A stretch of 64,000 bases of DNA, taken from Saccharina japonica (lineage: Eukaryota; Sar; Phaeophyceae; Laminariales; Laminariaceae). The position numbers and the translations under genes were made by a program. Below are positions 22,905 to 33,646 of the stretch, piece by piece (position 1 is the first letter of the stretch; each line of letters begins with the position of its first letter). The notes under the pieces were generated by a model. It saw nothing but the letters and a program-made list of their open reading frames with translations. It made no database searches and was not told the origin of the DNA. The stretch lies in contig MEHQ01001831.1 in the NCBI GenBank assembly GCA_008828725.1, forward strand, positions 69,288 to 133,287. Reading direction: 5' to 3'.

Positions 22905-23828
22905 TTTCTTTTTGCTTGTTGTATTGCCTGTTGTTGCTTCTCAAGGGGGGCACGACAGCGATGCTACAACCCCTCGCATCATTTGCTTCGTTTACTTTGT
23001 TTCACTTATTTAGGTTACCGTGATCGCTTTTGCCTTTGTTTCTCCGCCTTCCGTATTTGTCCTAGGACTTTCTTTGGTGGCTTAGCTACGTACGTATTCA
23101 TTTTGGTTTTGTCATTCCCCGTTCTCTTTCCGGGACTCTCGTGTGTTACACGAGAACGAAACGGAATTGAGTTGGAAGTGCCACGTACCCGTTGTATGGG
23201 TGGCGCCCAAGGGAAGGGAGACGGAGGGTGGGGGGGGTCATAGGGAAACCAGGACGGACGAAAGCAGGAAAGAGACGGCAAACAGAGTAGGTGCCAGACC
23301 GACTAGCTGGTAGAATCTGCCTGTACTATGGGCACAAACCTGCCTCGGCTGGCCTTCGGTGTGCTCCGGCTGGCTGTCCTATCCTGTCGTTCTCAGTCTT
23401 GCTCTGTTGGCGCTGTTTCGGTCCATTTTATTTTCTTTCATTTCATTTGGTTTTTTATTGGAGGTCGCATCTCCTCTGGGAGAAGCACGACACTTTCTTT
23501 CTTTTTTTGTCATGCTTTTTATTTGGTTGCTTGATTATTGATTTGCTTCAGTATATTTACTTTTTATTATTTTTTCTTTTCGCTTTTTTCTTTTTTCTCT
23601 TTTTTTCTCTTGCATGCACCTGGATTGCTAGCAGGGTAGGTCTTGCCTGTCGTATATGGCGTTGCATTGTCTGCTCTGCTTAGTGCACTGAGTGTAGTAT
23701 CTCTGTGTCGTAGTTTTGTGACCACAGAACTGGTACCTTTTTAGGATGAAGAATCGGCACGGACACTGGGTGTGCTGGATGTCGACGGGTAGAAAGGAAG
23801 GTTTAATGTGAAGAACACACACACAACA
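22905..23828 (+). mobile_element. Non-LTR-type element, uninterrupted copy, (CA)n tail
   Basis: Plus-strand counterpart of 12712-14117. From TTGCTTCTCAAGGGGGGCAC through T-rich sequence to GGTAGGTCTTGCC, then TTTAATGTGAAGA (23802-23814) and (CA)n. It supplies the empty site that defines the TIR insertion at 12987-13442. A repeated open frame over its 3' part is shared by all copies but shows no domain. Confidence 0.75.
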
Positions 23829-23832
23829 CACA

Positions 23833-24165
23833 TGTCGCCCCGGTGGTCTAAACAGGTAGCTACGAAGCCTGGTAGCGTTGGAAGTCGGGGGTTCGAGTCT
23901 CCTCGTATGGAGATTTTTATTCTCAAAATTACACCAACTGTCGAGAGCGCATATTATAGCGTGGGTAAGCACATTTCGACGCAAGTTGACGAGGGAAGAA
24001 ACTGCTGAAATCTAGAGCGCGATAAAAATGCAAGGCAAGAGCCGTAGTGAGAGAGGAGGGAGAAGACCCTACTTCATGACCCCGGATCTGAGTTACGGCT
24101 AAGAAGGAGGGAGAACGGAATGGCGAAGATAATAAATGGGATGGACAAAAAACAAAAAAAATATA
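23833..24165 (+). mobile_element. SINE-like element with tRNA-like head
   Basis: The head TCGCCCCGGTGGTCTAAACA resembles box A, and GGGGGTTCGAGTCTCC matches box B, giving an internal RNA polymerase III promoter. The body contains GCGATAAAAATGCAAGGC and GACCCCGGATCTGAGTTACG. The end AATAAATGGGATGGAC is followed by an A-rich tail. Full-length relative of 29426-29783, inserted directly after a (CA)n tail. Confidence 0.7.
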
Positions 24166-24174
24166 TGTTTATAT

Positions 24175-24585
24175 ATCGAAATGCTGTTTGTTCGGATGCA
24201 TTTTGTTTTAATCAATATGCCGGAGTATCCATATTCTGATTGATACCTCGTATGCACGAGTGAACAAGTAAAAACTACAGCGAGGTGTTGATAGGACTTT
24301 TTTCGTCTTTCGGAACTTTTGATATATCATACGTACTACGATGGTTTTCGCTTCTAGTTTATGATCGCCACTACTATCGAAGTTGTTTGGGGATTTTATC
24401 CTACGTATCGAAATGCTGTTTCTAGTTTGTTCGGATGTTATATACTAATGATCAAAATGCCGGCGTATTCATATTATGCTGATCGATACCTGGTACCAGG
24501 TATGCACGAGTACACAAGTGAAAACTACCGGGGTGTTCACAGAGAGGTTTTCCCCTTCCGGAACTTTTGATTTATGATATACTAT
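24175..24585 (+). repeat. Two tandem units (~230 bp) of the ATGCACGAGT repeat
   Basis: CGAAATGCTGTTT...TTGTTCGGATG occurs at about 24177 and 24407. Each is followed by ATGCCGG(A/C)GTAT, GATACCT...TATGCACGAGT and CGGAACTTTTGAT. Confidence 0.6.
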
Positions 24586-24588
24586 ATT

Positions 24589-26225
24589 ACAACGGGAAAC
24601 ATTCGCCGTCGGCCCACGGCGCCGACGAAGCTAACGAAGGAAGACGAAACTTCACAACACGTAAACGAAACTTCAGTGCTGGCAAAAAGGAAATAATACA
24701 GCAGTAGTGGATCTTGACAAAAACTGCATTATGCCATGTACGCCGGGCGGCGGACGTGAGAGAGGTATAGGGCAAAACAGTGAAATACGTAGCCACGGTT
24801 CGCCGATTCGACCCTCGGACGCTTAAGAGCGGTTTGTGACGAAACGACACAAGATAATCATATGAATTGGCATGAATTGACCGTTTCAAACGCCTGACAG
24901 CGATTTGTGACGAAACGGCACCAGTTAATTGTATTAGAGCTATTTGAAACTCAAAATAGGAGCTTATATATGGGTTTTCCCGATAAAAGGTCATATCGAG
25001 TTCCAAACGTCGCCAAAATAGGCGCTTATTTTCGACATAACGACCAGCGTGATATTTGGCTCTTCTCAAAATATGTACTTGGTCACTTTTTCGAGCAAGT
25101 ACATAAGTTTTACTTGGTGGGAAGTTTCTCAGCAATTTATCCTACAATCGAAGCACCACAGCAGGGCACAAGCATCACAGGACTAAAAGCAAAGCAGCAC
25201 AGGGCAGCAGCACAACTACCCTCGACTTACGGCCTACGCCCGAGCAAACTGCCCATAGTACGAGCATGGACCCGCTACCAGGAGGCTACCAAAACAGCAG
25301 GCGTGCTGCCACCGGCGAGGGTTATCCCGCACAGCCGAGGTCACCCCAGTTCATCGGTCTACGTCCGAGCGTCAACAGCTACGGTTCTCCTCCCCGCCTT
25401 CCCGGATTCAACACCGGGGTCGGTGTGCGCCAGCCGCTGGGCTTGCGCACAGACATGCCGTGCACCAACGCCCAGGTTACGGGTGGTGAGCGTGCGCATG
25501 GTGTGTTGGGTCCGGACGGCCCCTGCGCCCCAAACGCTGCCACCTCGTTCCGTGATGGGCCCGGCCCAGCAGGCCCTCAAGCTTTGCCTTCACTTGCTTT
25601 GACTATGCCAGCACCTGCACGTGCTCAACTTGGTGTGCACTCTCCGAGCACACAACACAAAAAAGTCCCTCATCACGAACGCGTGCTGCTGAAAGTGGAA
25701 AGCCCAAAAGAAGAATAAATCCTGGAAAATTATGTCAGTGTCCTTCGTAGAAGATCCACCGTTTTTAAAAAAAATGCATATGCTGAGTTTTAGACGTTGC
25801 GGTAAATGTGGCTCTATAGTGCCAAATATTCAATGGCCTGACTCTTCCCTTTGGAAGGACATAAGGCATAAGCTCGAGTTTCAAATAGGTCTATTAATAT
25901 GTATGTACAAGGGGAAACATTCGCCGTCGGCCCACGCCGCCGACGAAGCTAACGAAGGAGGACGAAACTTCACAACACGCAAACGAACCTTCAGTGCTGG
26001 CAAAAAGGAAATAACACAGCAGTCTGCAGCAGTCGTGGATCTTGACAAAAAGTGCATTATGACATGTACAGCGGGCGGCGGACGTGAGAGAGGTATACAG
26101 GGGCAAAAAAGGGAAATACGTAGCCACGGTTCGCCGATTCGACCCTCGAACGCCTGAGAGCGATTTGTGACGAAACGAACAAGATAATCATATTAATTGA
26201 TCATGAATTGACCGTTTCGGACGCC
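24589..26225 (+). mobile_element. Compact element with ~310-bp direct terminal repeats (TRIM-like)
   Basis: Direct repeats at 24589-24895 and 25907-26225 share GGGAAACATTCGCCGTCGG, CTTCAGTGCTGGCAAAAAGG, GCGGACGTGAGAGAGGTATA and CACGGTTCGCCGATTCGACC. They flank about 1 kb with a GC-rich ORF (25266-25718). This layout fits a terminal-repeat retrotransposon in miniature, possibly with a gag-like ORF. Strand is assigned only by that ORF. No primer site or TG...CA ends were confirmed. Confidence 0.55.
25266..25718 (+). CDS. Unknown 150-residue Pro/Gly-rich ORF inside the TRIM-like element
   Basis: ATG to TAA, beginning MDPLPGGYQNSRRAATGEGY, rich in Pro, Gly and Ala and ending in a basic/acidic tail (KVESPKEE). 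Composition is much more GC-rich than the flanks. No domain, zinc knuckle or protease motif seen. Could be a gag-like protein or a captured host fragment. An overlapping open frame (24907-25602) is taken as its shadow. Confidence 0.35.
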   Translation: MDPLPGGYQNSRRAATGEGYPAQPRSPQFIGLRPSVNSYGSPPRLPGFNTGVGVRQPLGLRTDMPCTNAQVTGGERAHGVLGPDGPCAPNAATSFRDGPGPAGPQALPSLALTMPAPARAQLGVHSPSTQHKKVPHHERVLLKVESPKEE

Positions 26226-26755
26226 TTGAGTGCCCGTATTAACGAAGATTTGTTTTGTTTGTTGAGTTCGTTTGTTTTTCTTCGTTTGTTTTGATTTGAC
26301 CTGATTGGTCGAAACGTGAATAACCAGCAAGATATTCGCCATGTTCAAAATAGTATCAATAAAACGGAATTCCACAAGAAGCCNTTTGGGACTTCTTTTG
26401 CTCTTTTTCTGATTGAGTTGGGAGTTCACCAACTCGACGTGGCGTGTTCCAGTGAAACCGAAGGAAGCCACGCAAACTTGAGCCATGTCGTCGACTGATT
26501 CAGAGGCGAGATCCACCAGTTCCCGAGAGGCACGGCCACCGGATCAGCCGCAGCGCGGGTCCGACGGGCCCTAGCATCAAGGTAGACCGCTTGCGGCGCC
26601 TAAAACATAATGAATAGGCCGTCGCAAATCCAATTTTACACCCCTCTTTGCCTCCCAAACCACACGAGCACCGACCAGGTCGCGACTTGGCGTAGAAGTT
26701 CGATCGCTGTATCCCCGTCGCTGCTGCCCGCGCTGGGCTTCGGGGCTGCGCCAGC
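26226..26755. other. No gene; one ambiguous base
   Basis: Contains the only N of the window at 26384. From about 26490 the DNA turns GC-rich, with short open frames and no recognisable domain. Confidence 0.4.
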
Positions 26756-26758
26756 CCA

Positions 26759-26944
26759 CCCATATGGCATTGCATTGTCTGCTCTGCTTACTGCACTGAG
26801 CGTAGTATCTCTGTGTCGTAGTTTTGTGACCACAGAACTACAGTAGTACCTTTTTAGGATGATGAATCGGCACGGACACTGGGTGTGCTGGATGTCGACG
26901 GGTAGAAAGGAAGGTTTAATGTGAAGAACACACACACACACACA
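26759..26944 (+). mobile_element. Non-LTR 3' end with (CA)n tail, 5'-truncated
   Basis: Starts inside the family at ATATGGCATTGCATTGTCTG and ends TTTAATGTGAAGA (26915-26927) plus about nine CA units. Confidence 0.75.
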
Positions 26945-27199
26945 CCCAAGACATCCTTAGAGTGATAGCCTCCTAGCCGGTGCTGGCAGACATAATTGTC
27001 CGCTGCCAGCGGCGCCCCGGGGAGGACACAGGCCGTAGGTCGCCTCGTTGGTTACTCACGGGTGTTCGTTGACCCTTGTGCGTTATTCTCATTTTTTGAC
27101 GCAATACACCATCCTTCGATAAGACCCAAACACGTTTTTTTCAGGGAAATCGTATTCAAAACAAACGAAAAACAAAAATTGTTTTCCCATTTCAATAAA

Positions 27200-27440
27200 A
27201 AGCGATGGGCCCTGACAGCGATTTATGATGAAACGGCACCAGTTAATCGTAATAATTTGTATACCTTGTGTATACGTACGATGGTTTTCGCCTCGATTTA
27301 TTGTTTTCGTATCGTTTATCGAAGTTTTGGTGTTTCGAAACGATACGTAGCTATCATCGTTGTTGTTATCGCTACTACTACTGTATATCGAAGTTTTTGG
27401 GTGCTTGTATCCCACGTATCGGAATGCTGTTTGTTCGGAT
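27200..27440 (+). repeat. Mixed dispersed repeats
   Basis: TGACAGCGATTTATGATGAA and ACGGCACCAGTTAAT (27209-27245) match the segment following the left terminal repeat at 24896-24945. Then TACGATGGTTTTCGCC through CGGAATGCTGTTTGTTCGGA belongs to the ATGCACGAGT repeat family. Confidence 0.5.
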
Positions 27441-27539
27441 GTCTTTTACATACACTACTCGTAATTGAAGTATATCTGAGCGTATTTACATATATATATG
27501 TCCTTGAATTCTATTATTTGTTTCCGTTGATGTGTTTAC

Positions 27540-28176
27540 TGGGGGGGGCGCGGCAGAGGTAGTATCGACTCTTGACACCGTTTTGTTTTTAGAGTGGGAA
27601 TGAGATGGCAGAAGGTGTGACATGGTCCCGGTATCAGTTTTTTATAGCAGAGACGGGAACTTGTTGTTACCATCGCCTTGAGCTTGCCTTGAGAACTATT
27701 TTTCTCTTTTCCTCTCTCGTGTCTTCTTTCTTGCTTTTTTTGCCTTGTTTCTCCCTTTGTTTCCACCCTATGCCGGTGTCTCTCTCTTTTTTCGTGTTGC
27801 CTCGCTCCTGCAGCAGTTATCTGTTCCTCTTGGGCACGTGTGCTTTTCGTCTAGGGGCGCTTCTGGCGCTTCTGGCGCTTCTGTCTCCCTGCGTCATTTG
27901 TATTCTGTTTTATTTCAGAACTTTTTTTATTTTGTCTTTTTTGTTCTTATTTTTTGGTTCGGCTCGTGTCGCTGCGTTCTCGTACCCGATACGTTACGCA
28001 TCTCACTTGCTTTACCCATTAATTTGCGTTTATTTTGTTTTGGTTTTTCTCTGTTTCACAGTCTGTGACCACAGAATTTGTATCTCTCTAGGATTGGGAA
28101 TCAGGACAGGCACTGGGTGTACTGATGTGGTTGAGTAGAAAGAACGGGTTTAATGTGAAGACAACAACAACAACAA
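27540..28176 (+). mobile_element. Non-LTR-type element with (CAA)n tail, apparently full copy
   Basis: Begins ACTGGGGGGGGCGCGGCAG and passes through a pyrimidine-rich 400-bp middle. It ends GGGTTTAATGTGAAGACAAC with a (CAA)n tail. About 640 bp with no conserved ORF. Probably a SINE mobilised by the LINE sharing this 3' end, or a LINE deletion derivative. Confidence 0.6.
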
Positions 28177-28179
28177 CAT

Positions 28180-29425
28180 AGCGATATGTGCGTGATATCG
28201 GGCTATCTACGAGTACGGTAGCGTGTACTTGTTTTCCTTCATGTATGGTTACGTATCTATGATATGACAACTCCAGGTGTGGGATAAGCGAGTATTCGAT
28301 ATCTTGGATGAAATCAAACGTTTGTACATGTATGTACGTATATATACGTACTACTGTCTATAGTTGAACTATTTAATACCAGGTTTGTCGGGCTAGGGAT
28401 ATCTGTGCACTACTAATACTAACATGCTACCTCGTACAAAACTCGAGACATCACGCATTAATATCATAGCATGCAAACAAGTCAAAGCTTATTTTTCCTA
28501 CTATTTGATTGCTGGACGCCGTGCTATACATAACGTGTTACCGTGACTGCTGCAGGAGCGCCATAGACGGCGCGGCGAAAGAGGACGTTGGCGGTGGCTT
28601 GTACGACAGCGAGGACGAGAACACAAATAATATTGCTTTCTGTCACGCTACTGCACAGCACGCTAGATAACCTGCATGCAATAGGCAGTCTGAACAGGAG
28701 TTGCTCTGCACTCCTATTAATACTTCAACAGCAGGGAATAATAAGACGTCCTACGCCGCTTCTCGCACGCAGCACAACATTTCTTGTGGCCGCGCGTGAG
28801 ACGCCTATTCCATTGGGATATACCTGGCTTGCGCTTCCAACTCGTACCACCAGGTAAATAAAGCAAGTACAATATATATTGCACGGCGCCTACTAGATAC
28901 ACCATACGAAGCGTGCCATAATGTACACATTTACACGAACAACGAATAACTAGTCGCGCGCCATGTATGGACAACACTTCAGCACACGTTGTGTACCGTT
29001 AGACGCTTGTACCTGTTTAGAACAGACCCGAGCTCGGTTGACCGGGGGACACACCCTGCCGTCTGATTAAAAAAGTGATCAATCAATCGGTGATGATGGT
29101 GTTGACCCAAAGTGCCACCATGAAGCGCAAAACGGTTTATTTTGTGTCTGTGTGCAGGTGTGTGTACGTTTCCCCATTTTGACCAGGACGCACGTCCAAG
29201 GCGGGATGTGTCATACTACTGTCTGTACTCGGTGGATACTGGCCATCGTCTCCTTTACTCGAGTACTGGTCGAGCCCCCTTGCTTGTTAAAACCCTCATT
29301 AATTGTCACGACGCAGTTTCTCCTGCCACCTCCTCCCACTACGTACGGTGAATACAGCACTTCAAGTACTACGCTTTCTCCCCTGGTTGACTTGCGTGGG
29401 GTTACGGGTGTACACATGGACAGTC
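28180..29425. other. No feature recognised
   Basis: AT-balanced sequence with short open frames only. No repeat of the families above was recognised by eye. Confidence 0.3.
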
Positions 29426-29783
29426 GGTCGCCCCGATGGTCTAGAGGTAACCTCGAACGCTTCTGAACGTTGATGTCTGGAGTTCGAATCTCACGTGGGT
29501 CGGACTTTTGAGTTTATTTGCAAAAATAAATAAAAAACGGAATCAACTGCTGAGAACGCCAATTAATAGTAGCGTGGGTAGGCACAATTCGATGCGAGTC
29601 GACGAGGGAAGGAAAGGCTGAAGTCTTCTCGCGATAAAAATGCAAGGCAAGAACCGTAGTGGGGGAGGAGGGAGAGGAGCCTACTTTGTGACCCCGGATC
29701 TGAGTTACGACTAGGGAGGAGAGAGAAAGGAAGGGCGAAGATAATAAATGGGACGGACAAAAAAAAAAAAAAAAAAAAAAAAA
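29426..29783 (+). mobile_element. SINE-like element, full copy with poly(A) tail
   Basis: tRNA-like head (CGCCCCGATGGTCTAGAGG as box A, GGAGTTCGAATCTC as box B). The body is shared with 23833-24165 and 14425-14595. The end ATAATAAATGGGACGGAC is followed by about 25 A residues. Best copy of the family. Confidence 0.75.
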
Positions 29784-29918
29784 CATGCTGATTTTGGATG
29801 ATCGCTTTCGGTAGCCTATTGCTGAGTAAGACAAATCGCCCCGTCGAGGTCACAAAATCGCGGGATCGAACGGTTTTCAAAGGCTATTACCTGCTGTAGC
29901 ACATATATATATGCTTTG

Positions 29919-30151
29919 TGTTCAAGTGACCCCTGGAGGGGTACTCTGGGTCGGGGAAGGAAGTAGAAGCTCCACGTGATGTATATATACTACCGTCGTA
30001 GACACAGGAAAGGGGGAGAAACATAGAGTAGGCGATGCGAATCGCCCAAACCGTCAATTGCTCCACAGAGAAACACGCATATTTCCTCTGTGGCACTCCC
30101 AAATACCGTTACATAAATATCCCTACACCGACTACGTGAGCACTCTGAACA
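29919..30151 (-). repeat. Copia 3' LTR
   Basis: 233 bp, begins TGTTCAAGTGACCCCTGGAG on the plus strand and ends CACTCTGAACA. Aligns with 36837-37073. Confidence 0.9.
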
Positions 30152-30545
30152 GCCTCCCTGCTCTCTGCTTGGTGAAGGGGATGACACATAATACCTCAGG
30201 ATACCATGGTGATACGTCAAGATCACCGAAAAATACAAAAATATCATACGTACTCAAAATAAAAAAACCAAAAACTACCTATCCTTCCCTTCGTCGAGGT
30301 CATCGGATAGATCAAGAAGCGGGTATTCAACCATACCGGATAATTATCCAAAAAACAACAGAATCTTAAACCTCCAACAGTTCTCAGAAAAATCAATTAT
30401 AAAAAAAATCAACTCTCAGAAAATCAACTCTCAGAAATATTAACCCTCAGAAGAAAAATCAATTCTCAGAAAAATCAACTCTCATCAAAAATTAAATCAA
30501 CTCCAAAAACAAAAATCTCAGAAAAATCAACTCTAAAAAAATCAA

Positions 30546-30860
30546 CTCTCAGCCAGACAAAACAGAAAATAAGTCCTGCCGACGACGCCATAAAACACAA
30601 AAGTCAAAAATCAATCCTCAGAAATAAATCAGCTCTCAGGCAGACAAAACAGAAAATAAGTCCTGCCGACGACGCCATAAACACAAAAGTCAAAAATCAA
30701 TCCTCAGAAATAAATCAGCTCTCAGGCAGACAAAACAGAAAATAAGTCCTGCCGACGACGCCATAAAACACAAAAGTAAAAAATCAACCCTCAGAGATAA
30801 ATCAGCTCTCAGGCAGACAAAACAAAAAATAAGTCATGCCGACGACGCCAAAAAAACATT
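30546..30860. repeat. ~87-bp tandem repeat in the Copia 3' non-coding region
   Basis: CTCTCAG(C/G)CAGACAAAACA starts at 30546, 30633, 30719 and 30806, each followed by AAGTC(C/A)TGCCGACGACGCC. Upstream (30380-30545) simpler CTCAGAAAAATCAA repeats occur. Confidence 0.85.
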
Positions 30861-30870
30861 AAAGTAAAAA

Positions 30871-32271
30871 TCAGCCCATGTTCATGATGAAGTTCCTGTG
30901 AAACCGGAAAGCGTTCTTAGCGAGGGATTTCGTCAAAAAGTCAGCGTGTTGGTTTTCCGACTTGACGTGCGTGATCTTAAATTCTCCCTGTTCAACAAGT
31001 TCTCGCAGGAAGTGGTGCCGGACACCTATGTGCTTTGTGTTCGAGTTGGTCACGGGGTTGACCCCTATCTGGATCGCGCCGTTGTTGTCCTCAAAAACCT
31101 GGGTACACGGGTCTCCAAAATCAGGCAAAAGGAACCGCCATACGGACCGCAGGAAGAGAGCCTCCGTAAAGCCCTCTGCCATCGCAACGTATTCTGCTTC
31201 ACTCGTGGAGAGTGTGGCGCTCTTTTGCGTCCTGGAAATCCATTGGATGGCCGCACCCCCGCTCATTACGGCTCCACCTGATACAGACCGCCTCCTAGTG
31301 GCCTTGGGGGCATAGGCTGCGTCTGCGTAGACCATCAACTCTAAACCACTGCCCCTCTGGAAAGTAATGCCGTAGCTTCTGGTCAGCTTCAGATACTCCA
31401 AAACCCCCCTCACGGCCAGCCAGTGCTTGAGTTTGGGTGCATGTATATATCTCGCAACCGCCCTCACGGCATTAGAGATATCGGGTCTCGTCTGGTTAGA
31501 AAGCCATAGTAACCTACCTATCAGTTCACGGTATGGCCAATCACCGGTGGGCTCTTCCTCGTCAAAATCCTCAAGAAAAACATCAGGCGAAAGTGGGGTG
31601 TTCTTCTCAGAGGTCACGCCAAATTGCTTGATCATCTTTTCCGCGAAAGCCTTCTGCGAAATAATCAATACACCCGCGACCTTGTCTCGGGAATAGTGGC
31701 AACCGGCATACCATCGTAACTCGCCAAGGTTATTGATGGAGACCAGGCTGTTCAAGTCCTCGCAGAATTGATCACACCTCTCCTTACGGCCTACCGCAAA
31801 AATGTCGTCAACGTGCACCACAGCAATGATGGAAACAGACCCCGCCTCGAGTATTCGATTAACGCAATGATCGGCGAGGCACTGTTCAAATCCAAGACTC
31901 TTCAGGCGGATGACCAGGTGTCTGTGCCCAGTTCGTGACGCCTGTTTCAAGCCGTATAGGCTGCGATTCAAGCGTACTACTTTCCCGGTCAGAGCCTCGG
32001 AACCCTGTGGCATGCGCATCAAGACTACTTCCTCCAGTTCGGCCTGGACAAAAGCCTGTTGTACATCGAAATGACATAAACCCAACTGCAATCCGCAGGC
32101 TATCGCAGCCATCAAACGGACACATGACGCGGCGGGGGTGGGGGCAAAAGTCTCATTGAAATCAACTCCCGGGCGCTGGCTAAAACCTCTCGCTACTAGC
32201 CGCGCTTTCGCCTTCACTATCTTACCGTTCTCATCTGCCTTCCACGTGAATACCCACTTGGCCGACACCAC
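30871..32271 (-). CDS. Copia reverse transcriptase and RNase H (466-codon open segment)
   Basis: Longest intact part of the polyprotein. RT motifs run from KWVFTWKADENGKIVKAKAR at the start through CHFDVQQAF, RLNRSLYGLKQAS and the catalytic VHVDDIFAVG. RNase H follows with MVYADAAYA, the Copia hallmark TLSTSEAEYVAM, FEDNNGAI and KHIGVRHHFLREL. Ends at a stop just before the 3' repeats. The first Met is internal, and the true RT domain starts upstream in another frame (about 32350). RT copies the RNA and RNase H degrades it. Confidence 0.9.
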   Translation of the reverse strand: MVSAKWVFTWKADENGKIVKAKARLVARGFSQRPGVDFNETFAPTPAASCVRLMAAIACGLQLGLCHFDVQQAFVQAELEEVVLMRMPQGSEALTGKVVRLNRSLYGLKQASRTGHRHLVIRLKSLGFEQCLADHCVNRILEAGSVSIIAVVHVDDIFAVGRKERCDQFCEDLNSLVSINNLGELRWYAGCHYSRDKVAGVLIISQKAFAEKMIKQFGVTSEKNTPLSPDVFLEDFDEEEPTGDWPYRELIGRLLWLSNQTRPDISNAVRAVARYIHAPKLKHWLAVRGVLEYLKLTRSYGITFQRGSGLELMVYADAAYAPKATRRRSVSGGAVMSGGAAIQWISRTQKSATLSTSEAEYVAMAEGFTEALFLRSVWRFLLPDFGDPCTQVFEDNNGAIQIGVNPVTNSNTKHIGVRHHFLRELVEQGEFKITHVKSENQHADFLTKSLAKNAFRFHRNFIMNMG

Positions 32272-32352
32272 GTTCCCTCCCTTTTGCTGCTAAGCGTCCC
32301 CGAAAGTCCCAGCCTCCTCGAGTCCATACATCTACTTATCCATTGCATGGGA

Positions 32353-32775
32353 TCAGCTGGCATGGTGTCGCGAGTGCATCGCCTCCTGGTACGTGGCGGG
32401 CTTCGAAAGCTGGCTCGCATCACACGTGGGCAGGGCAGGGGCGAGCTGGCTGGGCGGGCGCTGGTTGAAGAGTGCGTGGTCAGCTGACCGCGCCGCAGTG
32501 GTCGCCTGGTGGTACGCCCTCGTCCTCGCACGCGTCCTTCCTGGTTGAAGAAGCTCGTTTTCCGGGGGGCCCTCGTCGTCCTCGACTTGGGGATTCTCGG
32601 TCCCCGGTGGAGGTGACGGTGACATCACCCCCGGGGGCGGCGGCGCCATCGATGGCGCTGGCGTCATCACCGGCGGAAGGCCTACGTTGTCCGGGAGGCC
32701 CTCGTTGACCCGGTGATTTTCGGTCCCCGGCAGGGATGGCGGCGGCATCATCCCCGGTGGCGCCGGCGTCATCAT
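32353..32775 (-). pseudogene. Copia linker between integrase and RT, Pro-rich repeats
   Basis: Two imperfect units of the type MTPAP...PPPG...PSxPGTEN are followed by an acidic stretch (EDDEGPPENE), then SKPATYQEAMHSR, which is the lead-in to RT. The frame breaks before the RT segment at 32271. Confidence 0.65.
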
Positions 32776-33646
32776 CGGTTACACGGTCGCCCGCTCCGGC
32801 GGCAAGTAACTGACGTGCAAGTCGGCGTCCCACGGTGCCGGCACGGCGTCCGACCTCGCCTGCGGCGCAGCCGCGATGATCGGCATGCGCTCCACCTCCC
32901 AAGTGACGTCCCGTGAGTCACTCGTACGGCCACACGCCGTGACCACCTTGACGCAGTCCCGCGGGTGGTTCCTCCCCCTGTTGAGGTAAAGCACCGCTCG
33001 ACCTTGGGCTCCGACTTGTGGGTGTGAGGGATGTGGCGGAATCCGGGCTGCATGAAAGCGAGGGTATTGGGCGGCGGAAGCGTCCCAAAACATGCCTCGT
33101 GCGGTGACTTGCAGTTGACGTTGGCCGTGGTCGCAGTGGTGTTCATGCAGTCGTTCATGTAGATGGTTGCTTCCACTCAATAACGGTCAAGGTCCGGGAG
33201 CTGCCCGGGAAACAGTCGGGGGGCCTCAAGGCAAGCGGCTATGCCGCCTTCATGGATCAGGCCAAGTCCGCCCTCCACCACGCCGTTGTGCTTCGGCCCG
33301 CCAACCCCGGTTTGCTCATGACGGATTGTTTCCGCGAGGCACAGGCTCGCGAAAAGGGCGTTCACGAACTCGGCGCCGTTATCGGTGCGGAAGCACTCCA
33401 CGCGTCCGCCGACGTCTCTCAGAAACTTCCGGGTTGCCTCGGCCACGTCAGCAGCGCTCTTCTCCTGCGGGGGTGCAACCATCTCATGCGGGTCGCGTCA
33501 TCCTTGAACAGGATCAGGTACAGAGCTCCGCCGGCAGACGCGACGTTCCTGGGGCCAGTAAGGTCAACGAAAACGCACTGCAGGGGAAGTGTCTTCCGAG
33601 ATGAAGTCATCGTGTATACAGCCGCACGCCTCCCCTTCGCCTGCAA
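32776..33646 (-). pseudogene. Copia integrase core, frameshifted
   Basis: Pieces in successive frames: CVFVDLTGPRNVASAGGALY (33570-33510, first catalytic Asp), FRTDNGAEFVNALF (second Asp) and GGPKHNGVVEGG (catalytic Glu) in 33177-33482. Then CKSPHEACFGTLPPPNTLAF in 32772-33176. The D-D-E residues are present but at least three frame changes separate them. Confidence 0.8.

Noticed and set aside
23833..23910. Functional tRNA gene
   Set aside because: Has box A/B-like motifs but no proper acceptor and anticodon stems. The same head with a shared body at 29426 shows it is a SINE.
30546..30860. CRISPR-like array
   Set aside because: Units are contiguous tandem repeats of about 87 bp with no variable spacers, inside a eukaryotic retrotransposon.
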